64,000 nt of DNA, from assembly GCF_034653355.1 (NCBI RefSeq), contig NZ_JAYEER010000001.1:496001-560000 (forward strand), given 5' to 3'. A program made the translations under genes and the position numbers. Each line of letters starts with the position of its first letter. Position 1 is the first letter of the stretch. Of this stretch, positions 17,906 to 26,864 are shown in pieces. This DNA is from Nitrospirillum sp034653355 (GTDB lineage Bacteria; Pseudomonadota; Alphaproteobacteria; Azospirillales; Azospirillaceae). The notes below the pieces were generated by a model. The model had not been told where the DNA came from. It did not search any database and saw nothing but the letters and a program-made list of their open reading frames with translations.

Positions 17906-18661
17906 CTAGACCGGGAATTTCAGGATGACGTTATCGACGAGGTCCTCGATAAAATCGATCACCTTCGACTTGTTGACAGTCACACCGGAAGGGTGCGCAC
18001 ACGAGTTCCGCGTGCCGAGTTTCTGATCGAGAATCTTTCGCACGTCATTTGAGACGATGCCCGCCGCTCGGCACAGCTCGATGAATTTGGTTTCCTTGAT
18101 TTCGGTGAAATCATCGCGCTGCGACACCGACGTGATTTTTACGCCCTTGTCCTTGGATAGGGCCGCGTTGAAGTCCGTTAGCTTGTGCGCGAGGATGTAC
18201 GCGAACAGGTGGTCCATCGCCAATATCCAGGTCATGATAATCGCTGCGCGATTTGCACCAATCTCGAAGCAGTCGATCGCCTCCTTCAAGAACTCTTTGT
18301 CAGCGCCAACGGGCAGCCTGTGTTCGAGACCCCGAAGCGTGGCACTGGTCTGAGCCGTCACAGTCTCGGCACCGAGTTTCTTCGACAATGCTTCTCGCAT
18401 ATGGCGTTGGAGTTTATATGTGCCATTAGTCCTAATGTACTTGGGAGGTTTGCTTCTCAGCCCCTCGGCTAGCCGTGCGCTGACGTTCGCAGGCACCGTC
18501 AGGTCACACGCCTCAAAGCAGTCGATGATTTGCTTGGGTGAGGCAGCTTCCTGTCCCAGTTCCACCGTCAAGAAATAGACGAACAGCTCGACCAAGCCGC
18601 TCTGGCTCTGGCTGGCCGCACCTTCGATGGAATTGTAGAAGCGATTGACTGCGTTGTTCAT
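17906..18661 (-). CDS. Unknown protein with HEPN-like C-terminus
   Basis: A 251-aa protein, second gene of a two-gene unit. Residues ~22-90 (ELFVYFLTVELGQ, SPKQIIDCFEA, PKYIRTNGTYKL) resemble a small winged-helix-like domain that also occurs in the upstream partner. The rest is helical, with AIDCFEIGANRAAIIMTWIL and, near the end, TRNSCAHPSG. R218-N-S-C-A-H223 fits the Rx4H signature of HEPN proteins, many of which are ribonucleases in toxin-antitoxin or phage-defence systems. Activity is not proven by the motif alone, since similar RNxxAHP motifs occur in non-toxic helical proteins. GC content is visibly lower than in the flanking genes, suggesting acquisition. Confidence 0.65.
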   Translation of the reverse strand: MNNAVNRFYNSIEGAASQSQSGLVELFVYFLTVELGQEAASPKQIIDCFEACDLTVPANVSARLAEGLRSKPPKYIRTNGTYKLQRHMREALSKKLGAETVTAQTSATLRGLEHRLPVGADKEFLKEAIDCFEIGANRAAIIMTWILAMDHLFAYILAHKLTDFNAALSKDKGVKITSVSQRDDFTEIKETKFIELCRAAGIVSNDVRKILDQKLGTRNSCAHPSGVTVNKSKVIDFIEDLVDNVILKFPV

Positions 18662-19254
18662 TCAGCAGCCTTCCGCTTCATGGTGTGATTAAAGTGGTTG
18701 TCGCCGGCGATGGTAATTGGGAGGTCGGTGGACGATCTAAAATCGATGTAACCGAGTTTGCTGCTGGTATCGTAGAACGCCTGTGCGAACGCCTTTGGTA
18801 TCTTGTTGCCGGTGGCCCTAAAGCAGGTATAGACCTGATCCGTGTTCGGACTTTCGATATGCAGCGACTCAGTCATGAACTTCAGGAAGATGAGAATCTT
18901 CTCTGCGTTGTTCTTCGGCGCGAACTGGCCATAGAAACTGCCGAGGCCAGATGTGTCCAAATTCTTATCGAGCTTGGGTGAGTCTGCGAGCACACCGCTG
19001 CCACTCTCGTCACCGTTGGTCTTCTTCTTCGCAGTGGAGCGACGCTTCGCCCTCAACTTGGGTGCGGGCGGGGTTTGTTCATTGATGTCAGCCCCGCTAG
19101 GCGCGGCAGGCGGAGCAGGAGGCGCGGGTTGAGCGAACTTCACTCCTGACAGGAGGTGGATCTTGAAGTCAGCGTAGATTTCGCGGACCAGTTCGGGATC
19201 GCCCTCAATGTCGATAAGACCCTGGGAAACGTCGATGCGCAATTTAGTGGTCAT
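18658..19254 (-). CDS. Unknown protein sharing a domain with its neighbour
   Basis: A 198-aa protein if started at the ATG at 19254, which follows GGAAGAACCT; an upstream extension to 19347 has no ribosome site. Residues 1-40 may form a small alpha/beta unit (DIEGDPELVREIYADFKIHL). A Pro/Ala-rich and Lys-rich linker follows (APKLRAKRRSTAKKK), then a domain at ~110-190 (AEKILIFLKFMTESL, SPNTDQVYTCFRA, SKLGYIDFRSSTDL) that matches the N-terminal domain of the downstream gene in spacing and key residues. Its stop and the next start overlap as ATGA, so the two products are probably made together and may interact. I do not recognise the family. Confidence 0.6.
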   Translation of the reverse strand: MTTKLRIDVSQGLIDIEGDPELVREIYADFKIHLLSGVKFAQPAPPAPPAAPSGADINEQTPPAPKLRAKRRSTAKKKTNGDESGSGVLADSPKLDKNLDTSGLGSFYGQFAPKNNAEKILIFLKFMTESLHIESPNTDQVYTCFRATGNKIPKAFAQAFYDTSSKLGYIDFRSSTDLPITIAGDNHFNHTMKRKAAE

Positions 19255-19643
19255 AGGTTCTTCCCTGTTCGACAATCGCGCGGCTTGTCCTGGCCAGCGC
19301 TTCTTCAATCCAAGATACTCGGGCGGACTCTTCAAGAGAAGCGCCAAGAAAATGGTTGCGGTGGTGCAACGCCCCGGTCAGCCACCAATGTCGCGCGCCG
19401 TTACAAAAGGCGAGGCCCCGGCGCGATCAGCAAAATTCTCTCGTCGGTGATGCTCGTGCGCCATGCTTTGCAGCGGCTGGTTTCCCATTTGCCGTTCAAG
19501 GCCAGCCAGTCCGCAAAAGTCCCCAAGCTCGATATTCAAAGTGCTTGGGGCCCCCCAAACCTTGTCCCCCAGACAATCCCGCCCTTGCCCCGGCCGCCCG
19601 CCGCCCGTATCGAACCAGGAGCCCCTGTCCACGGAGAGCCCCC
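19255..19643. other. Gap between the unknown gene pair and the acetyltransferase
   Basis: 389 bp between divergent genes. It must hold promoters for both, but I see no clear -35/-10 pair. Weak open frames here lack ribosome sites and family resemblance. No mobile-element ends or tRNA remnant were recognised. Confidence 0.5.
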
Positions 19644-20285
19644 ATGGCCGAGATCGACACCCGCCCCATGACCGTCAGCCCCGTCACCCTGACGGGGGCC
19701 GTGGTGCGGCTGGAGCCGTTGAGCCAGGACCATCTGCCGGGGCTGATCGCCGTGGGGCTGGACCCGGTGCTGTGGCGCTGGGTGCCGACGCAGGTGACGA
19801 CGCCGGATGAGATGCGGGCCTATGTCCACACGGCGCTGGAGGAGCGGGACCGGCATGTCAGCCTGCCCTTCGCCATCGTGCACAAGGCCTCGGCCCAAGT
19901 CATCGGCAGCACGCGCTATGGCAACATCGACCGCGCCAACCGGCGGGTGGAGATCGGGTGGACCTGGGTGGCGCGGTCGCACCAGCGCACCGGCGCCAAC
20001 ACCGATGCCAAGCGCCTGCTGCTGACCCACGCCTTCGAGGTGTTGGGCGCCCACCGGGTGGAGTTGAAGACCGACGCGCTGAACCAGCAGTCCCGTGCCG
20101 CCATCGCCCGCATCGGCGCCACGCAGGAAGGCATCTTCCGGTCCCACGTCGTGGTGCCGGCCCGCGTGGGGCCGGAGGGCGAGACCATCCCCGCCCGGCT
20201 GCGCGACAGCGTCTATTTCTCCATCATCGCCGCCGAGTGGCCGGCGGTGAAGGAGCGGCTGGCCGCCCTGGCGCGGCCGGACTGA
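19644..20285 (+). CDS. GNAT-family N-acetyltransferase (RimJ/RimL-like)
   Basis: A 213-aa protein of the RimJ/RimL-type GNAT group. Segments in order are GAVVRLEPLSQDHLPGLIAV, AIVHKASAQVIGSTRYGNID (strand pair), RRVEIGWTWVARSHQRTGAN (acetyl-CoA binding turn) and AFEVLGAHRVELKTDALNQQ, then RAAIARIGATQEGIFRSHV. These match enzymes that acetylate protein N-termini or small amines. The start at 19644 follows GGAGAG; the longer frame upstream is not supported. It stands alone, between a low-GC island and a TonB receptor. Confidence 0.85.
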   Translation: MAEIDTRPMTVSPVTLTGAVVRLEPLSQDHLPGLIAVGLDPVLWRWVPTQVTTPDEMRAYVHTALEERDRHVSLPFAIVHKASAQVIGSTRYGNIDRANRRVEIGWTWVARSHQRTGANTDAKRLLLTHAFEVLGAHRVELKTDALNQQSRAAIARIGATQEGIFRSHVVVPARVGPEGETIPARLRDSVYFSIIAAEWPAVKERLAALARPD

Positions 20286-20612
20286 GCGGGACCGACCGTC
20301 CTATCGCAGCCGCGAACGCCCCGCCTGCAACCGATGCCATACTTGCGCGGCCCGCCCGTCCACCTTAAGGCTGTGACGGCGCTCATTGCGTGAGCAGGCG
20401 CAGCATGACAGATATGCGCTGCCTATCCTGGTAATCACCACCCGCCGGCCATTTACGCGATTGACCGGAGCGTTATTCCCCGTGCTAACTGTCGTTAGTG
20501 TGCTATTAATATTTTGCACATCCATTGAACAGTACAATTCGGCGGCCGGCGTCACCCGGTGAACGAGCCCAGCCAAGGGCCACGCCGGGGAACGATGGGG
20601 GAGTGGCTGAGG

Positions 20613-22865
20613 ATGAAGGGACCACGCGTGTACGCGGCCGCAGGTCGGCTGTTACGGGGCCAAGCGGTATGGGGCCGGGCGCTTTCCGGTATCCTGCTGA
20701 TGGGCGGCGCGCTGCTGGGCGGCGGCGCCGTGGCGCAGGAGCAGGACGGCGGCATTCCCGACATCATCGTCACCGCCCAGCGGCGCGCGCAGTCGGTGCA
20801 GGATGTGGGCCTGTCCGTCTCCGTCCTGTCGGCGGGGGATCTGGCCACGCACCATGTCACCTCGGTCAACGATCTGCAGAACATGACGCCGGGGCTGGAG
20901 GTCACCAACGCCTTCGGCGGCGGGCAGCCGCAATTCCGCATCCGGGGCGTGGGCTTCAACGACTATGCCTCCAACAACACGCCCACCGTGGGCGTGTATG
21001 TGGACGAGGTCGCCTACCCCCTGCCCATCATGACCCAGGGCCTGGTCTATGACGTGGACCGGGTGGAGGTGCTGCGCGGGCCGCAGGGCGTGCTGTACGG
21101 CCGCAACACCACCGGCGGCGCCATCAACATCCTGACCGCCAACCCCACGGACAGCGCCAGCGCCGGCATCACCGCCGACTATGGCAGCTATGACGCCGCC
21201 AAGGTCGAGGCCTATGTCTCCGGCCCCGTCAGCGACACGGTGAAGGTGCGCCTGTCGGCCATGACGCAGCAGGGCGGCGCCTGGCAGACCAACCGCCTGA
21301 CCGGCCAGGATTTGGGCAACGCCAACCGCACCGCCGTGCGCGCCAAGATCGATTGGGCGGCCACGCCGGACACGGACGTGAGGCTGAACCTGCATTACGG
21401 CCGCGACCTGTCGGACGGCACCGGCGGCTATCTCTTCAACCCCGCCGTCCAGCCGGGCGTGGGCACCCTGCCGGCCGACACCGACCCATCGAAGACGGGG
21501 TGGGGCTTGTCGCCCGCCTTTGCCAAGGTCATCGGCGCCGACCCCAATGCCAAGCCCTTCCGCAACAACACCAGCGGCGGCGCCGACCTGACGGTGCTGC
21601 ACCGCTTCGAGGATGTGACGCTGACCAGCATCACGGCGTGGGAGGCGCTGAACCGCAAGGAGTTCAACGACTGGGACGCCACCGCCTACCGCGACGCGGA
21701 TGAGTATTTCAACAGCCGCGCCCAGGACGTGTCGCAGGAGGTGCGCCTGGCCTCCAGCGGGGCGGGGCGGCTGCAATGGGTGGGCGGCCTCTATTACTCG
21801 CACGAGACGTTGCGCGAGGCCTTCCTGTCCGACTTCACCGACATCTACGGCTTCATCGCCAACACCCGCTATGCCCAGACGGCGGAATCCATCAGCGGCT
21901 TCGGCCAGGCCGACTACGCCGTCACCGACCGGCTGAAGCTGGTCCTGGGCCTGCGGGAGGAGCATGAGGACCGCACGCTGCGCACCTTCCGCACCATCAC
22001 CATCCCCGACACCGGCATCGGCGTTTCGGCGGACAAGGTGCCCACCGGCTTCACCCAGACCACGGGCAAGGCGGGGGTGGAGTTCAAGGTGACGGACGAC
22101 GCGCTGCTGTACGCCAACGTCAGCCGGGGGGTGAAGTCCGGCGGCTTCACCGCCTACAACACCCTGGCGCTGGGCGGCCTGGCCCCCTTCCGGCCGGAGG
22201 TGCTGTGGGCCTATGAGGCGGGGGTGAAGTCCGACCTGGCCAACCACACCCTGCGCCTGAACGCCTCGGCCTATTACTACGACTATCATAACCAGCAGGT
22301 GCAGTCGGTCATCATCGACCCGACCTTCGGCGCCATCGGAAAGATCGTGAACGCCCCCCGGTCGGAGATTTACGGCGCGGAGCTGCAGGCCGACTGGGCG
22401 CCCCGCCCCGGCCTGCTGATCACCCAGGCGCTGGGCCTGTCGCATGGCGAGTTCAAGGAATTCAACGCCGTGGACACGGCGGCCTCGCTGGCCACCTGCT
22501 ATCCCTGCCGCCCCGTCTACACCAACCAGGCGGGGGAGGATCTGGGCTTCCCCCGCATCACCTATAACGGCGGCGTCAGCTATGACTGGGCCCTGCCCGG
22601 CCACACGCTGAAGACGGAGGCCGACTACAGCTATCGCAGCAGCGAACGCTCGCTGCTGGGCAGCCGCTACAATGTCGCCGGCTATTGGCTGGTCAACGCC
22701 GCCGTCACCCTGACGCCGGACCAGGGGCCGTGGACGGCCACGGTTTACGGCCAGAACATCCTGGACAGGCGCTACGACCTGCTGCGCAACTTCTTCACCA
22801 ATGCCGACATCGCCATCCCCGGCCGGCCGGCGACCTGGGGCATCCGCCTGGGGTACCAGTACTAA
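20613..22865 (+). CDS. TonB-dependent receptor
   Basis: An outer-membrane receptor of 750 aa from the ATG at 20613; the GTG at 20559 and ATG at 20595 are possible earlier starts. A signal peptide is followed by a TonB-box-like DIIVTAQRR and the plug domain (QDVGLSVSVLSAGDLATHHV, FRIRGVGFNDYASNN, VEVLRGPQGVLYGRNTTGGA). The barrel ends in GIRLGYQY with an aromatic last residue, as expected. The plug resembles receptors for siderophores or other small molecules, but the downstream TPR protein, oligopeptide ABC transporter and P1 hydrolase suggest a peptide-like ligand here. The gap before it (from 20286) holds only a short CTAAC/GTTAG repeat. Confidence 0.88.
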   Translation: MKGPRVYAAAGRLLRGQAVWGRALSGILLMGGALLGGGAVAQEQDGGIPDIIVTAQRRAQSVQDVGLSVSVLSAGDLATHHVTSVNDLQNMTPGLEVTNAFGGGQPQFRIRGVGFNDYASNNTPTVGVYVDEVAYPLPIMTQGLVYDVDRVEVLRGPQGVLYGRNTTGGAINILTANPTDSASAGITADYGSYDAAKVEAYVSGPVSDTVKVRLSAMTQQGGAWQTNRLTGQDLGNANRTAVRAKIDWAATPDTDVRLNLHYGRDLSDGTGGYLFNPAVQPGVGTLPADTDPSKTGWGLSPAFAKVIGADPNAKPFRNNTSGGADLTVLHRFEDVTLTSITAWEALNRKEFNDWDATAYRDADEYFNSRAQDVSQEVRLASSGAGRLQWVGGLYYSHETLREAFLSDFTDIYGFIANTRYAQTAESISGFGQADYAVTDRLKLVLGLREEHEDRTLRTFRTITIPDTGIGVSADKVPTGFTQTTGKAGVEFKVTDDALLYANVSRGVKSGGFTAYNTLALGGLAPFRPEVLWAYEAGVKSDLANHTLRLNASAYYYDYHNQQVQSVIIDPTFGAIGKIVNAPRSEIYGAELQADWAPRPGLLITQALGLSHGEFKEFNAVDTAASLATCYPCRPVYTNQAGEDLGFPRITYNGGVSYDWALPGHTLKTEADYSYRSSERSLLGSRYNVAGYWLVNAAVTLTPDQGPWTATVYGQNILDRRYDLLRNFFTNADIAIPGRPATWGIRLGYQY

Positions 22866-22894
22866 ACGCCCGCAACAGCCTGGCCGAGAGCGTC

Positions 22895-24292
22895 ATGGAC
22901 GAAGACTTCCTGGGCAACCCCATCACCACGGACGGCGCGCACAGCGCCGGGCTGATCGACGATTTCGTCGGCGGCCTGCTGGCCTATGAGACGCGGGCCG
23001 TGAACCTGCTGGCGGTGGCGGATGAGGCGGTGGACCTGCCCCTGGTGCAGACCTACGCCGGCATGCTGTGGATGTTCCTGGAATCCACCGACGGCCCCGG
23101 CCGCGCCGCCCCCTATGTGGCGCGCGCGCTGACCGCCGCCCGCCACGGCACGCGGCGGGAACAGCTGAACGCCGCGATGCTGGAGGCCTGGTGGCGGGAC
23201 GACATCCCCGCCGCCCTGGCCCTGGGCGACCGGATCGCCGAGGAATTCCCTCGCGACCTGGCGGCGGTGAAGGTCCACCAGTACCTGAACTTCAACCGGG
23301 GCCAGTCGCCGGACATGGTGCGCATCGCGCTCAAGGTGCTGCCCCGGGCCGGCGACGTCGCCTATCTGCACGGCATGCTGGCCTTCGGCTATGAGCAGTG
23401 CCACCTGCTGGATGAGGCGGAGGCGGCGGCCCGCCGCGCCATCACCCTGAAGCGCAAGGAGCCCTGGGCCCATCACGCCCTGGCCCATGTCATGCTGACC
23501 CGGGGCGAGATTGACCAGGGGGCGGCCTTCCTGCGCGGCGTGCATGACAGCTGGACCGACCTCAATTCCTTCATGTCCACGCACCTGTGGTGGCACTACG
23601 CCCTGTTCCTGTTGAGCCAGGGGCGGGCGGCGGAGGCGCTGGCCACCTACGACGCCCGGGTCTGGGGCGTGGACAAGGGCTATTCCCAGGACCAGGCCGG
23701 GGCGGTGCAGTTGCTGAGCCGCCTGGAGCTGGCCGGCGTGGAGGTGGGCGACCGCTGGGCCGACCTGGCCGGCCACCTGGCCGCCCGCGCCACCGACACG
23801 GCCCAGCCCTTCCTGGCGCTGCTGTACCTCATGGGCCTGGCCCGCGCCGGCCGGGCGGAGGCCGACACCCTGCTGGACGCCATCCGCACCCAGGCGGGCA
23901 CGGCGCCGGAGCACAGCCGGGAAACGTGGACGGACGTCGCCGTGCCGGCGGCCGAGGGGCTGGTGGCCTATCACCGGGGCGACGGACGCACGGCGGTGCG
24001 CCGCCTGGGGCCGGTGCTGCCCCGCCTGGTGGAAATCGGCGGCAGCCACGCCCAGCGCGATCTGTTCGAACAGGTGGTGCTGGACGCCTATCTCAAGGAC
24101 CGGCGCTGGGCCCCGGCGCAACAGATGCTGGAGCTGCGCCGGGCCCATGATCCGGGCGGCGTGCCCCTGAACCGCGCCCTGGCCCAGGTCTACGACGCGC
24201 TGGGCCTGCCCAGCCTGGCGCGCCAGGCGGCGGCGCGGGCCCAGGCCACGGCGGAGACGCACCGCCATGACACCAGCTTGCTTGTGAGCTGA
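22895..24292 (+). CDS. Tetratricopeptide repeat protein (TTC38-like)
   Basis: A 465-aa soluble helical protein. Repeated pairs of helices are seen, for example AYLHGMLAFGYEQCHLLDEA, AARRAITLKRKEPWAHHALA and HVMLTRGEIDQGAAFL. FMSTHLWWHYALFLLSQGRA matches the TTC38 family's conserved His/Trp-rich segment. The first in-frame ATG after the receptor stop is 22895, preceded by GAGAG. It begins 29 bp after the receptor stop and ends 4 bp before the ABC gene, so it belongs to that operon. The role of bacterial TTC38-like proteins is unknown. Confidence 0.78.
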   Translation: MDEDFLGNPITTDGAHSAGLIDDFVGGLLAYETRAVNLLAVADEAVDLPLVQTYAGMLWMFLESTDGPGRAAPYVARALTAARHGTRREQLNAAMLEAWWRDDIPAALALGDRIAEEFPRDLAAVKVHQYLNFNRGQSPDMVRIALKVLPRAGDVAYLHGMLAFGYEQCHLLDEAEAAARRAITLKRKEPWAHHALAHVMLTRGEIDQGAAFLRGVHDSWTDLNSFMSTHLWWHYALFLLSQGRAAEALATYDARVWGVDKGYSQDQAGAVQLLSRLELAGVEVGDRWADLAGHLAARATDTAQPFLALLYLMGLARAGRAEADTLLDAIRTQAGTAPEHSRETWTDVAVPAAEGLVAYHRGDGRTAVRRLGPVLPRLVEIGGSHAQRDLFEQVVLDAYLKDRRWAPAQQMLELRRAHDPGGVPLNRALAQVYDALGLPSLARQAAARAQATAETHRHDTSLLVS

Positions 24293-24296
24293 GTCA

Positions 24297-26864
24297 ATGG
24301 CTTGCATGACCCTCCTCACGCGCCTGGTTAAATCGGCGGTGGTGCTGGCGGCGGTGGCGGCGGCGCCCGCCGCCTGGGCGCGCGACACCATCACCCTGGG
24401 CCTGCAGCTGGAGCCGCCGGGCCTGGACCCGACGGCGGAGGCCTCGGCCGCCATCCCAGCCGTGGTCTTCCCCACGGTGTTCGAGGGGCTGGTGCACCTG
24501 GGCGTGGGCGGCACGGTGCAGCCCCTGCTGGCCACCGACTGGACGGTGGCGCCGGACGGCCTGACCTACACCTTCCACCTGCGGCCGGGCGTGCGTTTCC
24601 AGGACGGAACTGATTTCGATGCCGAAACGGTCAAGTTCTCGCTTGAGCGCGCCATAGCGCCGGGCAGCACCAATCCGCAAAAGGTGGCGCTGTCGCACAT
24701 CGACCATGTCGACATGGTCGACCCGCTGACAGCCGCCATCCACCTGAAGGCGCCCTACGGCAGCCTGTTGCAGGTGCTGGGCTGGCCGGCAGCCGTCATG
24801 GTGTCCCCCGCCAGCGCCGCCGGCAACGTCACCCATCCGGTGGGGACCGGCCCCTACACCGTGGCCGACTGGCAGCGGGGCAACGCCGTCACCCTGGCGC
24901 GCAACCCGGCCTATTGGGGGGCCGCGCCGCACCTGGCCAGCGTCACCTATCGCTTCATCGCCGACCCGGCGGCGGCCACGGCGGCGCTGAAGGCCGGCGA
25001 CATCCAGGGCTTCCCCGCCTTCCCCGCCCCCGAGGCCATCGCCGCCCTGAAGGCCGACAAGCACTTCACCGTCAACGTCGCCCCGTCGGAGGGGGAGACG
25101 CTGCTGGCGCTGAACAACCGGCGCCCGCCCTTCGACAATGTGCTGGTGCGCCGGGCCCTGTCGCACGCCGTCGACCGCCAGGCCATCATCCAGGGCGCCA
25201 TGTTCGGCTACGGCGATCCCATCGGCAGCCATTACCCGCCGCAGAACGCCGGCTATGTCGACCTGACGGGCCTCTACCCCCACGACGTGGCCAAGGCCAA
25301 GGCCCTGCTGGCGCAGGCAGGCTATCCGCACGGCTTCACCGCCACGCTGCGCGTGCTGCCCCTGCCCTATGCCAAGCGCGCCGCCGAGATCATCGCCGCC
25401 CAGCTGGCAGAGGCCGGGGTGACGGTGGTGCTGCAGGACGTGGAATGGGCCACCTGGATTTCCCAGGTCTATGGCGGCCATGACTACGACATGACCATCG
25501 TCGCCCATGTCGAGCCCATGGATTACGACATCTACGGCCGCGACGATTACTACTTCGGCTACCGCAACCCGGCCTACAAGGCATTGCTGGCCAGGCTGGA
25601 CGCCACGGTGGACCAGGGCCAGCGCCTGACCGTGCTGGGCGACATCCAGCGCACCCTGGCCGACGATGCCGTCAACGTCTTCCTGTTCGAATACCCCTAT
25701 TTCGGCGTGTGGGATGCCGGATTGCGCGACATCTGGCTGCCCACCCCGGTGCAGCTGGTGGACCTGGCCACGGCGCGGTTCGACGAGGCGGGCGCAGGCG
25801 CCGCCGCCGCTGGTGGCCTGTCCGGCGCCGGAGTCCTGGCGTGGCTGTTGGGCCTGGCCGTGCTGGGCGCCGTGGCCCTGGCGGCCGCCAAGGTCGGCCC
25901 GCGCTATGTCGCCGGGCGCCTGGCCGTGCTGCTGCTGACCCTGCTGGCCGCCAGCCTGGCCATCTTCCTGGTGCTGCAGGTCATCCCCGGCGACCCCGCC
26001 CGGGTGATGATGGGCCTGAGCGCCGACCCGGCCGCCCTGGCCGTCCTGCGCCACCAGATGGGCCTGGATGTGCCCGCACCCCAGCGCTACCTGGCCTGGC
26101 TGGCCGGCCTGGCGCGGGGCGATTTCGGCCTCAGCTACACCTACCGCGTCGATGTCGGCCGCCTGATGGCGGAGCGGCTGGCCGTGACCCTGCCCCTGAC
26201 CCTGTACGCCGTGCTGCTGTCCACCCTGCTGGCCGTCGCCCTGGGCACCCTGGCGGCGCTGGGCGCCGTGCGCGGGCGCCAGGGCAAGGTGGTGGATGCC
26301 CTGCTGAACGGTGTGGCGCAGCTGCTGATCGCCGTGCCCAACTTCTGGGCCGGCACGGTGCTGGCCCTGGTCTTCGCCGCCGGCCTGCACTGGTTCGCCG
26401 CCGGCGGCTTCCCCGGCTGGGGCGGCGGCCTCCTGCCGGCGTTGAAAGCCCTGACCCTGCCGGCCATCGCCCTGGCCGCCCCGCAGGCCGGCATCCTGGC
26501 GCGGGTGCTGCGCGGCGAACTGGTGGAGCAGATGGGCCAGGATTACATCCGCACCGCCCGTGCCAAGGGCCTGAGCCTGCGCCAGGCCCTGCTGCGCCAC
26601 GCCCTGCCCAACGCCTTCGTGCCGGCGCTGACCATCCTGGGCATGCAGTTCTCCTTCCTGCTGGCGGGCGGAATCATCATCGAGAACGTGTTCTTCCTGC
26701 CCGGACTGGGGCGCCTGGTGTTTCAGGCCGTGGCCCAGCGCGACCTGATCGTGGTGCAGGGTGTGACCGTCGGCCTGGTGTTCGCCGTGGTGGTCGTCAC
26801 CTTCCTGGTCGATCTGGCCAACGCCGCGGTGGATCCGCGCCTGACACGGGGGCGGCGCCCATGA
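24297..26864 (+). CDS. Oligopeptide ABC transporter: binding protein fused to DppB-type permease
   Basis: An 855-aa fusion. Residues 1-28 are a Sec signal peptide (AVVLAAVAAAPAAWA). Residues ~30-490 are a family 5 solute-binding protein (ITLGLQLEPPGLDPT, YTFHLRPGVRFQDGTDFD, HPVGTGPYTVADWQ). A hydrophobic linker helix at ~505-530 (GVLAWLLGLAVLGAVALAA) leads into a complete DppB-like permease (~535-855) with VLQVIPGDPARVMMG and the EAA loop YIRTARAKGLSLRQALLRHA. These are normally separate genes. The topology works: the binding domain is periplasmic, the linker crosses inward and the permease starts in the cytoplasm. The fusion tethers the binding protein to the channel. Confidence 0.88.
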   Translation: MACMTLLTRLVKSAVVLAAVAAAPAAWARDTITLGLQLEPPGLDPTAEASAAIPAVVFPTVFEGLVHLGVGGTVQPLLATDWTVAPDGLTYTFHLRPGVRFQDGTDFDAETVKFSLERAIAPGSTNPQKVALSHIDHVDMVDPLTAAIHLKAPYGSLLQVLGWPAAVMVSPASAAGNVTHPVGTGPYTVADWQRGNAVTLARNPAYWGAAPHLASVTYRFIADPAAATAALKAGDIQGFPAFPAPEAIAALKADKHFTVNVAPSEGETLLALNNRRPPFDNVLVRRALSHAVDRQAIIQGAMFGYGDPIGSHYPPQNAGYVDLTGLYPHDVAKAKALLAQAGYPHGFTATLRVLPLPYAKRAAEIIAAQLAEAGVTVVLQDVEWATWISQVYGGHDYDMTIVAHVEPMDYDIYGRDDYYFGYRNPAYKALLARLDATVDQGQRLTVLGDIQRTLADDAVNVFLFEYPYFGVWDAGLRDIWLPTPVQLVDLATARFDEAGAGAAAAGGLSGAGVLAWLLGLAVLGAVALAAAKVGPRYVAGRLAVLLLTLLAASLAIFLVLQVIPGDPARVMMGLSADPAALAVLRHQMGLDVPAPQRYLAWLAGLARGDFGLSYTYRVDVGRLMAERLAVTLPLTLYAVLLSTLLAVALGTLAALGAVRGRQGKVVDALLNGVAQLLIAVPNFWAGTVLALVFAAGLHWFAAGGFPGWGGGLLPALKALTLPAIALAAPQAGILARVLRGELVEQMGQDYIRTARAKGLSLRQALLRHALPNAFVPALTILGMQFSFLLAGGIIIENVFFLPGLGRLVFQAVAQRDLIVVQGVTVGLVFAVVVVTFLVDLANAAVDPRLTRGRRP

